This document shows positions 1 to 10,126 of a stretch of DNA of 64,000 bases, piece by piece. The notes beneath the pieces are model-generated. The model did no database searches. It was not told where the DNA came from and saw only the letters and a program-made list of their open reading frames with translations. Position 1 is the first letter of the stretch. Every line of letters starts with the position of its first letter. The stretch lies in contig WHUZ01000046.1 in NCBI GenBank assembly GCA_015179045.1, positions 1-64,000 of the forward strand. The letters run 5' to 3'. A program made the position numbers and the translations under genes. This stretch comes from Kalaharituber pfeilii. Its lineage: Eukaryota; Ascomycota; Pezizomycetes; Pezizales; Pezizaceae.

Positions 1-1481
1 TCCTTCTCCTCCAGGGCTGCCACCTCCTCCTGTGACCCCGCCGGCATCTCCATCACCTCTGCCCACTTCCTCAGCACCTGTGCTCTCGCCACCGCCTTCC
101 TCCGCTCCTCTGCTACCCTCTTCTTGCTCTCCTCCTCTGCTTTTCTCCACCTTTCCTCCTCCCTCTTCTTTCTCTTCTCCGTCTCCTCCTGGAGCTTCCG
201 GATCTTCCGAATCTCTGCTTCTCTTTTTCTCTTTTTCTCCTCCTCTCTTTTCTCTTCCTCCCTCTTCTTCTTCTCCCTCTCCAGTGCTCTTTCCTCCTTC
301 ACCGACGCCAGTCCCATTGCTGCATGTATCTCCAGGACCATTCCCTCCAGCTTCCCCATTCTTATCTCCATATCACTCTCCCTGGTCTCTTCCCACTCCT
401 TCCTGACCTCTTTCACCCCCTCTCTCCACTCCTTTATCTCCCTCCCCATCATCTTCGCCCTCCTCCTATATTCCAAGACCCTCTCCCCTTCCCCCCCCTT
501 CTCCCTCAACGCCTTCCACCCTTTCTCAAAGGCAATCTCCCCCAAAAGTTGCCGTCACCCAAACCCATGCTGCCCCAGCCTCTTCGCCTCTCTTTCCTTC
601 CCTTCTTTCCTCAGCCTGTCCGCTCTCCCGTCCAGTACCTGTGCCGCATGCACAAGTGCTAGCACATCTTTCTCCTCCCTCCCTACCCCTTTTTCATCCT
701 CCTCTTCTTCTTCCCCCTCTTCCTCGTTCTCCCCCATCTCCTCATCGTCCTCTTCCTCCTTTCCCCTCTCAGCTCCACCTACCTTTTCTTTCTCTTCTCC
801 TTGTTCCTCCACCCTAGCTACCTCGCCATAGCCCATAGGGCGGCATGCGAGTAATGAAATTAAAAAAAAAAAAAAAAAATCCACCCTAGCTAGCCCCGGC
901 GCTGCTGCCGGCACCTCTGCCACCAGCCCAACGCCCAGCTGTGAATCTCCGATCTCCCATTCCCCCCGCTCCTATCCCTGAATCCTTCCCTCCTTCCTCC
1001 CCTTCCCTCGCATGGAGACCTGCTCCTGCTGCCTCCCCTCTCTCTCCTCCTTCCCCAGCTCATCATCACTCTCGTGACCCTAGGAACCCGTTCCTGCTTC
1101 TGGAAAACCACTAACGGTCCCCTCTTGACTGTGATACACTCCCTTGTCGCGTTCTTTAGAACTTCTGTCTCCCTTTCTACCACGATTCCATCCTCCCCCT
1201 CCACATACCCCCGGAACATCGCCGCATCCTTACTCCAGAGCTTTACGACCCTTGCTACCTCCGCAATCCCCGTGAGCTCCTCCGTCTTCACCCACTCCAC
1301 CTCCTCTACTTCCCTCCTCGCTGCTGCCTCTACTGCCTCCTTTCTAATCACTTCGATCATATCCAACTTCCCATCATATTCTCCTCCCTTTCTGTGTGCC
1401 CTCTCTACTCTTTCTTGCACCGTAATCATATCCTCCCCCTCTCCCAGCCTCGCCAGCCACCAATCCTTCCTTTCCCATTCC
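1..1481 (-). pseudogene. Acidic coiled-coil protein, retroelement ORF1-like, broken
   Basis: Reading right to left, the minus strand encodes one long protein in several frames. First comes a conserved-looking region (about 1480-1060) containing 'WWLARLGEGEDMITVQER', then an Arg/Ser/Gly-rich stretch, then a very acidic block (about 800-690). After a stop at 555 follows a charged coiled coil rich in Glu, Lys and Arg that stays open to the window edge. A solo A-tail retroposon (821-879) interrupts it. The opposite strand shows long Ser/Phe-rich open frames that are only its shadow. The composition suits a retroelement ORF1, but I see no zinc knuckles and cannot name the family. A host repeat protein remains possible. 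Confidence 0.45.
821..879 (+). mobile_element. Solo A-tail retroposon, 59 bp
   Basis: The insert begins CCTCGCCATAGCCC, contains the A-type hairpin and ends in poly(A). It lies between direct 13-bp copies of TCCACCCTAGCTA (808-820 and 880-892). No LINE sequence upstream of the hairpin is present. It disrupts the acidic coiled-coil ORF. Confidence 0.9.
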
Positions 1482-1740
1482 AGGCGGCGAGGAGGAACTG
1501 CTACGACCCCCAAAGGGGGACAAGAAGGACAAGTACAAGGACACACTGAAGGAGTTACTGGACTGGGCGGGACGCTAGGGTTTATCTCTCTATAGTCTTA
1601 TCTCGCATCTATTTCTACGGTCTTATCTCGCATCTATTTCTACGTTCTTATCTCCCATCTATTTTTCTATCTCATCTGCTTATTTCAAATGAACATAACC
1701 TCGCCATAGCCGTTAGGGCGGCATGTGAGTAATGATATTG

Positions 1741-1771
<31 letters not shown>
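1482..1771 (+). mobile_element. 5'-truncated Tad-like LINE, 3' end only
   Basis: The plus strand encodes the last ~30 residues of a LINE ORF2, with LLRPPKGDKKDKYKDTLK followed by ELLDWAGR and a stop near 1578. A short AT-rich 3'UTR with a near-triplicated 'tcttatctc.catctatttcta' unit follows, then the A hairpin (about 1698-1737) and about 31 A. The same C-terminal signature (ELLDWVEK) ends the LINE at 47.1 kb. No clear target duplication was found. Confidence 0.8.
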
Positions 1772-1772
<1 letters not shown>

Positions 1773-1789
1773 GTCCTATGCTGTACTTC

Positions 1790-2600
1790 CTATTACTAGA
1801 TTCTGCTGAACGAAGCTCTTGATTGTTAACAATGCATTATTTGCTTCAGTGAGTGAGACTGGCTCTGGTTCCTCAAATTCACCTTTATCAAGCTGATCCT
1901 AATCCATTAGGTCTAAGTCTTCTGGGTCTGCCAGTTCTGGGCAATAGGTATCTATTAAGTCATAGGCATACCATAGTAGTAATCTCAACTACAAATATAC
2001 CAAAGAGACAGAAGCCGAACTAGGATAAACACTACAGAAGCACGACTAGATAAATAACACTATCTGTTTGCCCAATCAGTATACCGAAATGAAAATTCTA
2101 CCACCAAGCATAATCCTTGTTAGCGCCAAATATCCAATTTGACAGGTCTAGTTACTAGTTCATCTGGGAAACCGGCCGATGATATCATTATCCATCCAAT
2201 AAATGAAATATCCAATAATGCCACAGGACTAAATTCGGGCCGACAAAGTTTATGCAAATGACAGGTTATCCAGTATGACAGGTTATCCAGTGTGACAGGT
2301 ATTCAATATGACAGGTTTGTCTCTATATGGAATATATTCTTATACTAAGTAGAGTGGAGATTCAGCCATATAATATATGTTCGGGGCAAGCCATCTTATC
2401 CAGGCCACTCATGACTGGCGCGGGCCAGACCGTAACTGGGCAACTCATCGCTAAAGCGGGCCACTGCTCAATTTACAAGGATAAAAGACCAAAACGAGCC
2501 ACGATGCATAATTAGATACATGAGTGGAGATGTTGCCACTTTATATTACATCATTTCTTAACTGACATGCATTTTTTATATGGCGTAACATCGCTTACCG
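1790..2600. other. No gene recognised; degenerate ATCCAG/TGACAGG repeats
   Basis: I see no convincing coding sequence. About 2260-2320 holds four or five irregular copies of a 'TGACAGGTTATCCAGTA'-like unit. Related sequence appears near 12.3-12.6, 20.35 and 25.1 kb. Confidence 0.4.
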
Positions 2601-2611
2601 CTGTTCACTAT

Positions 2612-2674
2612 TTTTTTTTTTTTTTTTTTTTTATATATCATTAATCGCTTGCCGCCCTATGGGCCATGGCGATA
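2612..2674 (-). mobile_element. Solo A-tail retroposon, 63 bp
   Basis: A poly(T) run, then the reverse complement of the A hairpin (TTAATCGCTTGCCGCCC...), lies between 11-bp direct repeats CTGTTCACTAT (2601-2611, 2675-2685). Confidence 0.9.
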
Positions 2675-2847
2675 CTGTTCACTATGCCAGGACAACTGAC
2701 ATGCATACTTGTAGTGCTAGTTGAAGAAAAACCCGAAAGGGAAGGGGTCTTGCAAGGGTCGGATCTGGCAAATACAAGCGAAAGCACAGTAACGAATGCT
2801 GCTCCTCTATATGTATTTATCGGTTGCTTTATTTGTGTTACAAAGTG

Positions 2848-2964
2848 GCCCGATTAGCTCAGTGGTTTAGAGCGTGTGGCTTTTACCTGCGACTCCCATC
2901 CTTGTCATATGGGGCCGCAGCCAAAGGCACCTCAAGGTCGCGAGTTCGACCCTCGCATCGGGCT
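2848..2964 (+). tRNA. tRNA-Lys (anticodon TTT) with an intron of about 43 nt
   Basis: The acceptor stem GCCCGAT pairs with ATCGGGC (2957-2963). The D stem GCTC/GAGC and the T arm GCGAG-TTCGACC-CTCGC are perfect. The anticodon loop reads C-T-TTT-A (anticodon 2882-2884), giving Lys. An intron at about 2886-2928 sits at the canonical position after base 37. Its AAAGG can pair with CTTTT of the anticodon loop, as in fungal pre-tRNAs. The anticodon stem TGTGG/CCTCA has one T-T mismatch. A T-rich run (from about 2966) serves as RNA polymerase III terminator. The tRNA is transcribed alone among retroelements; the open frame across it is spurious. Confidence 0.87.
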
Positions 2965-3109
2965 GTTATTTTTTTTTCTATTTTTTTTCCTTCAGACATG
3001 TGTTCGGCGTGCACATACGGTTTCTGTGAGGGGTGATGACGTAGATGTTATATAAGAATGTGATGTGAGGCATGGCTCGCTACGACTTTTGTAATTGACT
3101 GGGGCAATT

Positions 3110-3174
3110 GCCCTGCCATGGCGAACAGCTACAAGCGGGGTCACGTGAAATAAAAAAAAAAAAAAAAAAAAAAA
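3110..3174 (+). mobile_element. Solo B-tail retroposon, 65 bp
   Basis: It starts GCCCTGCCATGGCGAAC, contains the whole B hairpin and ends in about 22 A. Flanking 13-bp direct repeats are GACTGGGGCAATT (3097-3109, 3175-3187). Confidence 0.92.
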
Positions 3175-3246
3175 GACTGGGGCAATTATGCATTGAACAT
3201 TCCAGCACATGATGAGGGCTACTTTTTGATGAGGGCTACTTTTTTT

Positions 3247-4568
3247 TTTTTTGACCCTGAGGGTTGCGGAGACATCTGGACCGCGGACTTCAGGGGAGAG
3301 GGGGACGTGGAGGAGCGGGGGCGGGACTGGAAGGACTGGAATGTGGGGTGGGCGACGCAGAAGAAGGATGGGTTCGAGTCGGTGGCAGGGAGGGTACAGA
3401 GCACAGTTAGCTTCGTCATGCCGGAGGGGGTGGACGAGGTGTCATGGGGGGGGGGATGTGCAAGAACGGAGGTGGAGGAAGTGACGAGAGAAGGACGCAA
3501 AGGGGGAAGCGCGGAGGAGTGGGAGTCGTCAATCTTCTGGGCAACGCAAGGGGGGGGGGCGGTGTACACAGATGGCAGTATGAACGAGAAGGGGAGAGTG
3601 GGAGGGGGATTCTGGAAGTGGGATGGCGGGGGGGGGGAGGAAATGGGGACGGGGGCGACGTTGTGGGATGGGGAGGTGAGAGGGATGAGGATGGGGATAG
3701 AGAAGGCGGTCCCAGCACCGGCAAACCTGGTCATCTTGACAGACTCACAGGCAGCAATCGCGGCGGTGAGGAAGGCGGGGAGATTGGAGAAAGCACGAAC
3801 CGGAGACCTGAGGAGAGTGGTGGATGCAGTCGCGGAGAGAAAGAAAAAAGGGGGGGACGTTAAGCTGATGTGGGTGAAGGCGCACATCGGTATTGCCGGC
3901 AACGAGGCGGCGGACGTGGAAGCGAAGAAGGCGGCGGACAGGGTAGGGAAGTCGGTGGTAACAGAAGGGGGGCTGCGGCAGAAGTGGAAGCGACTGCGCG
4001 CGGCGGAGAGAAAGGAAAGGGGGTACGGGGGGGGCGTAGTGATGGAGTGGAGAAGGGGGGCCGCAACGGCGTATACGAGATTGAGAACGGGAAAGGGGAT
4101 GGGGAAGGAGTGGGAGGTAAGGATCGGAAAAGCGATGGAGGGGAGTGTATGTGAGTGCGGGGAAAGACAAACGGCGGACCACCTGGCGTTCAGGTGTGAG
4201 GAGGTGGAGTACTTGGAAGGATGGGGAAGGTGGGAGGATATTGATGACAAAAAGTGGATGGTGGAACAGGAGAATGGGGAGATGGTAAATGTGCTGGGAG
4301 AGTTTTTCGGTTCACTGAAGGTGTAGGGGGAGGGGGCGAATTTCCGTTTGTTAGCAGGTGGCGGGGGAAGAAAGATGTAGCTATTTTTAAGTGCCTCGGG
4401 GAAGTGGGGCGGGGAGGGGTTGATGCTTTTGTTTGTAGAGATGGCGGTGGAAGATTCCGGTAGATAAGCCTGCCTCCGGGCTTTGAGGGTCTAGACCCAG
4501 GGGCCCTGCCATGGCGAACAGCTGCATGCGGGGTCATGTGATATAAAAAAAAAAAAAAAAAAAAAAAA
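3247..4568 (+). mobile_element. 5'-truncated Tad-like LINE with RNase H, B tail
   Basis: The insert carries the last ~360 codons of a LINE ORF2, a short 3'UTR and a B-type tail (about 4502-4568) in poly(A). It is flanked by GGGCTACTTTTTT copies (from 3233 and from 4569). Just upstream the target was already duplicated (GATGAGGGCTACTTTTT twice). Sequence between the ORF stop and the hairpin (CCTCCGGGCTTTGAGGG) is shared with the elements at 5.1 and 57.1 kb. Confidence 0.88.
3252..4326 (+). CDS. LINE ORF2 C-terminal part: RNase H and Cys-rich end (partial)
   Basis: This is the 3' end of a non-LTR retrotransposon polyprotein, truncated at its 5' end, so no true start codon exists. RNase H motifs are visible in order: VYTDGSMNEKG (first Asp), GEVRGMRMGIEKA (Glu), LTDSQAAI (second Asp) and HIGIAGNEAADVEAK (His and last Asp). 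The C-terminus has a CECG...H....C cluster (ERQTADHLAFRC), as in Tad-clade LINEs. RNase H would degrade the RNA template during target-primed reverse transcription. The frame is intact to the stop at 4324-4326 and very GC-rich, with long G runs. The copy lacks endonuclease and reverse transcriptase and so is dead. Confidence 0.85.
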
Positions 4569-4628
4569 GGGCTACTTTTTTGTTTTTTTTGTCACGTTAC
4601 CCCTACTTAATTGCATTTTTCTCCCAAC

Positions 4629-4694
4629 TTTTTTTTTTTTTTTTTTTTATATATATTTCACGTAACCCCCCTTGCAGCTGTTCGCCATGCCAGG
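4629..4694 (-). mobile_element. B-tail copy, minus orientation
   Basis: Poly(T) followed by TTTCACGTAACCCCCCTTGC and CGCCATGCCAGG, the reverse complement of the B hairpin. I did not find a convincing target duplication. A second, more degraded B-like end (TTTGTCACGTTACCCCTAC) lies just left at about 4583-4603. Confidence 0.6.
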
Positions 4695-4980
4695 ACATTA
4701 CATTCCGCCTAGATACCTGCATTAGCTTAATCATTGCAAACATCCAACGATACCTGAATCAGTTTCTATTGATAACTTAAATAATGACGGTTTTAAATAC
4801 ACCCTGATTGGCGTCTCCCTCATTCCAAAACCCAATTAGGAAGATAGATACTATCATAACCCTCGTGCAAAAATTAGGCCAACGAGTGATCTCAACTAAA
4901 AATAGAGCCTCGAGTTTCCTCCAGAAAGTAGGTTGAACGTTATGAAGTATGGTTTAATCAACTTCCTCCGAGGGGTGGGA

Positions 4981-5243
4981 AAAGTGGGAAGATGTGGAAC
5001 ATGGAAGGTGGGTGCAGAGGCAGGAGAATGGCGAAGAGGTGAACATCCTCGAGTAACTGTTCTACTCCATGAAAGAAAGACTAGAGAGGAGGAAGGCGTA
5101 GGTGGGGACTCATGTAGATAGAGGAGATTTTGCTTTGATCTTGCCTCCGAGCATCAAGGGCTTCGGTCCTGGGCCCTGCCATGGCGAACAGTCGCAAGCG
5201 GAGTTACTACATGAATTTTTTTTTTTTTTTAAAAAAAAAAAAA
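4981..5243 (+). mobile_element. 5'-truncated LINE end with B tail, decayed
   Basis: The frame reads WEDVEHGR...QRQENGEEVNILE before a stop, matching the C-terminus of the LINE at 4.2-4.3 kb. The 3'UTR and B hairpin (about 5170-5215) follow, and the tail is T then A (5216-5243). Flanks share GGGTGGGA (4973-4980, 5244-5251). Confidence 0.7.
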
Positions 5244-5299
5244 GGGTGGGAGAAAATGCAATTAAGATGGATGAAAGATGTCTCCGAGCCTTTCTGGAC

Positions 5300-5930
5300 T
5301 CATATAATTAAGTATTCCTATGCATTGTGTTGAGTATCTGGGCTTTGATGTGCACATATATACTATAGTACTCATGTGCCCAAATCAGCAGCCAGTGCTG
5401 TAAGCTATTCAGAAAATATCTCCCTATACATATATTGCTATTTCATGGCTTTAGATAACCTCTATTCATCTTCTTCTTTGCATAAACACTCAGTATTACC
5501 TTTACCGAAATATGTACAGTGTTTACTAGTGTATGACATTGGTACTCTGTGGGTATTAGTGCAGTCACAACCAAACTTGCTACACATCTTCAGAATAGGC
5601 AGTAGAGTATATATTCCGTACAAAAGACTTCAGGTAAGCTCTTCCACACATGGTGACTCAAGCCTGGCTAACATAAGAGCTAGATATATACCTGAATATG
5701 TCACCACTCATACACTATAAGTTGGTTAAAAGAGGATGCAAAAATAATTCACTATATTCTCCCATGCTCTGACTTTAATTTGAGCCTACTTGAGGGCCAT
5801 TCTCATTCACATGAACTTTATCCGTTGTCCCGTAAATTTAGGCGGTTTCTTGGTGATGGGCGGTTTCTAGGTGAAACACTCCAGTGACAATTCGGCCAGA
5901 TCAACCGATAGTTGCAGCTGGGCAATAAAA
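5300..5930. other. No gene recognised
   Basis: Small open frames occur on the plus strand (for example 5376-5720), but composition, introns and motifs give no support for a gene. Confidence 0.3.
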
Positions 5931-6003
5931 TATGGGTCGGGCACAGATGTGTATGCAAGGATCTGACGGCATGGTTATAGCACAGTGTAAGCCACCGGAC
6001 GGA

Positions 6004-6132
6004 TTTTTTTTTTTTTTTTTTATATATATCATTACTCGCGTGTCTTTTTTTTTTTTTTTTTTAAAAAATCACATAACCCCGCTTGTAGCACTTGGCCATG
6101 GCAGGGTATTACTCGCGTGTCGCCTGTTGGAT
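6004..6132 (-). mobile_element. Solo A-tail retroposon interrupted by a second solo tail
   Basis: Outer insertion: poly(T), ATATATATCATTACTCGCG and a partial A hairpin, bounded by CCACCGGACGGA (5992-6003 and 6133-6144). A B-tail element sits inside it. Without the inner element and its duplication it would be about 52 bp. Confidence 0.9.
6045..6107 (-). mobile_element. Solo B-tail retroposon nested in the A-tail copy
   Basis: Poly(T), then AATCACATAACCCCGCTTG...GCCATGGCAGGGT, between 14-bp direct repeats ATTACTCGCGTGTC (6031-6044, 6108-6121). The duplicated target is itself part of the outer A hairpin. Confidence 0.92.
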
Positions 6133-6257
6133 CCACCGGACGGAACTCTAGGAGACCTCCAGGAGCAGCGCCACTGAATGGACCTCGATGAGGTCAGGCA
6201 GTGGCTGAAGGATATTTATAGATAGAACATAATATCATAGCAAGTTGGACAATAGAT

Positions 6258-6311
6258 TTTTTTTTTTCTCTATATCACTTAATCGCATGCCGCCCTATGG
6301 GCTACGGCGAT
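6258..6311 (-). mobile_element. Solo A-tail retroposon, 54 bp
   Basis: Poly(T) and TATATCACTTAATCGCATGC...GGGCTACGGCGAT between 14-bp repeats GTTGGACAATAGAT (6244-6257, 6312-6325). Confidence 0.92.
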
Positions 6312-6761
6312 GTTGGACAATAGATGGAAGGCACGCAGGATTGATTATAAGAAGGGCCAGCAAGAGCTGCCCTCTCGAAGGTCAAGCACCAAGCGTTGTC
6401 CTAAGCTACACCCTCATATCTACTACATTGTAGAAACCGTAACACCCTTCATTACCCGGAGACAATTCTGTGACACCGAAATGTGGGCCGGATCACCCAT
6501 GGTACCTTATATCTTTCTACACAACTCCACCGTAGCTGCATGGAACAAATGCAGACAGTGGACCAAGTGCGACAATACACACATTGGGTTCTTAATCGGT
6601 CTCCATTACATCCTTCTCAGTCGTACCCACCTGCTTTGCTTTGTCTCTCCTTTCCCCTATCCCACTCATACGCATCCCATTTGTATTTCTTACCCCTGAT
6701 GCGCAGAGTCTCCGGTATTTGACTAGTCCTAGCTGACTCTATCAAGTAAGGAATAACTGAA

Positions 6762-7067
6762 CTAGTGATCTTTCCCTTCTCTCCTCTCTTGCTTCAACAG
6801 CCATCGAGCCCCAGCGATCTTTGTGTCCACTTCATTACCCACCTTTATCCACTTCATAAAATTCTCCAGTCTCTTGGTCACTGCTATTCCGTGAACTACT
6901 ACTGATGTGGCAGATCGTAGTTCTGGCCTATTTGGTAAAGGGGTTTGCTCTTTGCAGTGGAAGCGGCCCTGGAGGTAGTGGCCTTTGCTTTGGGACAGGC
7001 AGGCGGGTCTCTCTTCTTGAGGCTGCGGTAGGCGACATGCATAAGCTACTATTCCCATCCGGGGCAA
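6762..7067 (-). pseudogene. ORF1 (RRM-like) fragment of an ORF1-type retroelement
   Basis: The minus strand encodes SVVVHGIAVTKRLENF and IAGARWLLKQERREG, which match the conserved C-terminal ORF1 domain seen intact at 37.5-38.4 kb (VVVHGIALRKDLG, IGIRWLRKK). The fragment is interrupted at 7043-7053 by a plus-strand insertion of the same family. It probably resumes beyond 7854. Confidence 0.65.
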
Positions 7068-7843
7068 AAGAAGCGACGAGGAGAAAAACTCGGATCCCCC
7101 CCAACAAAGCCAGCCAAGCCCACCCCCGCCACCAACACCTCAAGGTACGGTATAGTGGTTGACGGCGTGGCCCTGAGGAAGAGCTTAGGGAACGTCCAAA
7201 AATAACTGGAATCAGCCAACAAAGACCTAGAAAAAATCTCTGGGATCCGGTGGTTGAGGAAAAAGGAGATCCTCGTGGAGGAGGGGAAGCTTACCAGCTC
7301 GTGGTGGTGTACCTTGAGGAACAGATCGAACCAACAGTGGGCGGAGTGAGATTGGGAGGGAAATGGTTAAAGTCGTGCGAGTATGAATGACTTTTTTTTT
7401 TTTTTTTTTTTAAATCACGTAACCCCGCTTGCAGCGCCAAGCCAGGCAAGCCCTCAAAGCCCAGAGACAGGCTTAACAAAGAAATTTCTATCTACTTCTA
7501 AAACCTGATTCCAGAAACTTCCGGACGGTTCTTCTGGTTTCTGCATCAGGGAAGCTCCCCTATATCTCTCCACCTCTCCCCCTCCCTTCTCCTCCAGAGT
7601 ATGAATGACAGGAGACGGACTTGAACCTTTTCTTTTCATAAGCCTGTAACACAGAAACAATCACGGGCAACATCTTTTCTTTTTCTGCTGTATTTGTTAC
7701 TTCCCCAACACGCAGGAGGATCCGGGGATTTCTACTATACTCTTTTCTTTCCTTTATTCATATGTAACTAAACACCGCCATCTCGCCATAGCCCATAGGG
7801 CGGCACGCGAGTACTGATATAAAAAAAAAAAAAAGAAAAAAAA
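7054..7843 (+). mobile_element. ORF1-only element, 5'-truncated, A tail, with a nested insertion
   Basis: The insert is bounded by AAGCTACTATT (7043-7053, 7844-7854). The plus strand encodes the ORF1 C-terminal domain (RYGIVVDGVALRKSLG, KISGIRWLRKKEILVEEG) with a stop and a frameshift. The 3'UTR ends in an A tail (about 7782-7843). A B-type 3' fragment has inserted at 7392-7596. Confidence 0.8.
7392..7596 (-). mobile_element. B-tailed 3' fragment (noncoding), 205 bp
   Basis: Poly(T), a B hairpin and about 150 bp of upstream 3'UTR, including GTTTCTGGAATCAGG in reverse complement. It lies between 13-bp repeats GAGTATGAATGAC (7379-7391, 7597-7609). The same UTR occurs at 8.7, 20.7 and 45.7 kb. 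Confidence 0.9.
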
Positions 7844-7854
7844 AAGCTACTATT

Positions 7855-7946
7855 ACCATGCTGACGCTGGACTCAGATGCCACAGGTCACGTGGGTCTAC
7901 CATGCTGACGCTGGACTCAGATGCCACAGGTCACGTGGGTCATATG
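7855..7946. repeat. Two tandem copies of a ~45-bp unit
   Basis: ACCATGCTGACGCTGGACTC...CACGTGGGTC is present twice in direct succession with no visible differences. Confidence 0.85.
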
Positions 7947-7999
7947 GCTTTATATACAATGTTGGGTTACATACACATGGTGGTGGTAAGTCCAGTGGC

Positions 8000-8405
8000 A
8001 TGGGAAATGGTGATGCTGCACCCACTGGTATAAGAAGGGCATTCTTTCTACCTTCTTTGTCTTCATCTTTAATATTCGACTTCATCTTTATTTCTCAGCC
8101 TTCCTATTCATTGTTCAATCATTCATCTGTTTATACTCATTTTCAGTTACCTTCAACCTTTCTACAGTTATGTCTTTCTACTATTAGTTTCTATACTTCC
8201 TGCTTTGCCTAGCAACCTCCCAGTAGAGGACCCCGTGCGTGGAGAGTGGAGTTAGATGCAGCGCGCCTCACGCTCATAACGCTGGGTAGGATGGGAGGTG
8301 GCCGGTATCATCTTTGGGATAGCTGTTACGGTGTCTGCGATTGCAGCGAAATGTAGGTGTAACTTAGGACAACGCTTGGAACTTGACCTTTGTATAGAGC
8401 CCGTT
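8000..8405. other. No gene recognised
   Basis: Only short open frames without domain or splice evidence. The right part holds a GC-richer stretch of unknown nature. Confidence 0.3.
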
Positions 8406-8410
8406 TTTTT

Positions 8411-8460
8411 TTTTTTAATATCATTACTCGCATACCGCCTGTGAGGCTATGGCGAGGTAG
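8411..8460 (-). mobile_element. A tail of a truncated LINE 3' end
   Basis: Poly(T) and AATATCATTACTCGCATACC...GCTATGGCGAGG, the A hairpin. Sequence to its right resembles the AT-rich 3'UTR of LINEs (compare 11.55-11.64 kb). The 5' limit and duplication are unclear. Confidence 0.6.
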
Positions 8461-8519
8461 TGTTAAATACATGTATGGAGAACTAAGCTATAGAAATAGG
8501 AAGGAAAATAAGAGGAAAA

Positions 8520-8548
8520 TATATAGAGGCCTTCACGGCCTCTATATA
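8520..8548. repeat. Perfect 12-bp stem hairpin
   Basis: TATATAGAGGCC and GGCCTCTATATA are perfect inverted repeats around a 5-nt loop (TTCAC). It could be a terminator-like or foldback remnant; no gene adjoins it. Confidence 0.8.
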
Positions 8549-8696
8549 TAGGCGTCCAGCGTGTCGGTTATTTGCATTATTCTATTTAACATTGAGTGCT
8601 AACGAACAAGCTTCTCTCTCTTCATCATCATAACTATGAATAACATGATTACCATGCGTCATCTCTCATCGCCATGGCATCATTGATACTTTGTTC

Positions 8697-9005
8697 TTTT
8701 TTTTTTTTTTAAAAAAAAATCACATAACCCCGCTTACAGCGCCAAGCCATGGCAGGGTCCCTGGGCAAGCCCTCGAAGCCCGGAGACAGGCTTAACAAAC
8801 AAAAAACTTTCTATCTACTTCTACCACCTGATTCCAGAAACCTCCGGACGGACCTTCCGGTTTCTGCCTCAGGGAGGCCCCACTATATATCCCCCCTCTC
8901 CCCTCTCCCCTCTTCCCCACACTTTCGCATCCCGGCAAGCAAACTTCCCCGACGGCAAATTCGCAACCTGCGAATTTTTCCCGACCCGGGTCGGTAAATC
9001 TTGTT
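8697..9005 (-). mobile_element. B-tailed noncoding 3' fragment
   Basis: Poly(T), B hairpin (CACATAACCCCGCTTACAGC) and the same 3'UTR as at 45.55-45.87 kb, including the palindrome CCGACCCGGGTCGG and GTTTCTGCCTCAGG. A short possible duplication (TTGTTC) lies at both ends. Confidence 0.7.
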
Positions 9006-9371
9006 CGGTCACCCTGACAATAGCTGCGGAGGTTTGCGCAGCTTCTTCTGCATATAAGGGCCGCTCTGTTTGCACATCCGCATTACGTATTTCTTGTTAC
9101 AGTAGAATCCAGCTCCTCGCAATAGTACTTTATGCGAATAACTTGTAGAGAGTTGGATACAGTCAAGGTACTTTCTCGACAAACCATATTCTCTTTTTAG
9201 ATTTATTCTTTCTGCCATCACCATCTCAGACAAAAAAGATTGTATCACTTCTAAAACAAAAGCTGCTGAGGTCTTTTGAAGTTGGGTCACCCATTCCCAA
9301 GCTGACGGGCTGAGGTTCAGTGGTAATTTAGGTGAGCATGTGTTGGTCTGGTGGTAGCGACGGTGGGGTTG

Positions 9372-9419
9372 CGGCAAGCGATTAATGATATTAAAAAAAA
9401 AAAAAAAAAAAAAAAATAA
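9372..9419 (+). mobile_element. Minimal solo A tail, 48 bp (half hairpin plus poly(A))
   Basis: Only CGGCAAGCGATTAATGATAT and poly(A) are present, between 13-bp repeats GACGGTGGGGTTG (9359-9371, 9420-9432). The 5' half of the hairpin is missing. Confidence 0.9.
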
Positions 9420-9439
9420 GACGGTGGGGTTGTAGGTGC

Positions 9440-10050
9440 TTGTGGCTGTGGAGTGACGGTGGATAGAGAGATAGCACAATTTTGGTTTTATATTAGGTTT
9501 GAGGGCGCGTCAGCACAACAACTTGATAGCCGTTAAGCATCGATAGATCAGATGCGAGGTTTGCTGTTGATGGATGGACACTGACGGGAGTATAAGAATT
9601 CAGTTCCACGAGGCGAGGTGCAGTGACATGTGCACCAGGCTGTCCCACACCTTCAGGATGTGAGGAGAATGGTGCCGAGAGGTCGGCAATCTCCACAGGA
9701 GCTGGATCATAAAGTGTAATGGCTCGAATAATCATTTGAGTATGGGCATCAAATACGTTCTGCGTGCGCAAGTTCGAATCTTGCCAACGTCGATATGTTT
9801 TTTTGGCTGTTGTGAGTGACGTAGTTCCCAGCAGCAATCATCGCCAATTGTGAATAGAGAAAAATAATAAAATTCCATTTCTGTCCTATGTCAAGTACCA
9901 TCCAGCAACCCCCAACTCCGTCAAACCCATGACATCGTATTTTACAAGCGAACTCCTGCCCGGAGGCAGGAGTTGAGCACCGGGAACTTCCGTTTAGTGC
10001 TACTTATGTCAGTTTTCGTAGCGGACAATGTTTTCTATTATTTATTTATT
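9440..10050. other. No gene recognised
   Basis: Open frames on the minus strand (9009-9479, 9493-9837) are not supported by homologous motifs or splice structure. The left one is crossed by a retroposon. Confidence 0.3.
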
Positions 10051-10055
10051 TCATA

Positions 10056-10126
10056 TGTAATCAGTCTTGTCATAGCGCACGCCGCGGCATGCGAGTAATG
10101 TTTTTTTCTTCTCAAAAAAAAAAAAA
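10056..10126 (+). mobile_element. Degraded A tail
   Basis: CTTGTCATAGCGCACGCCGC then GGCATGCGAGTAATG, a T-rich stretch and about 13 A. It matches the A hairpin with several changes. No clear duplication. Confidence 0.55.

Noticed and set aside
2824..3036. Short plus-strand ORF across 2.8-3.0 kb
   Set aside because: It overlaps a well-formed tRNA-Lys gene and its terminator; no independent support.
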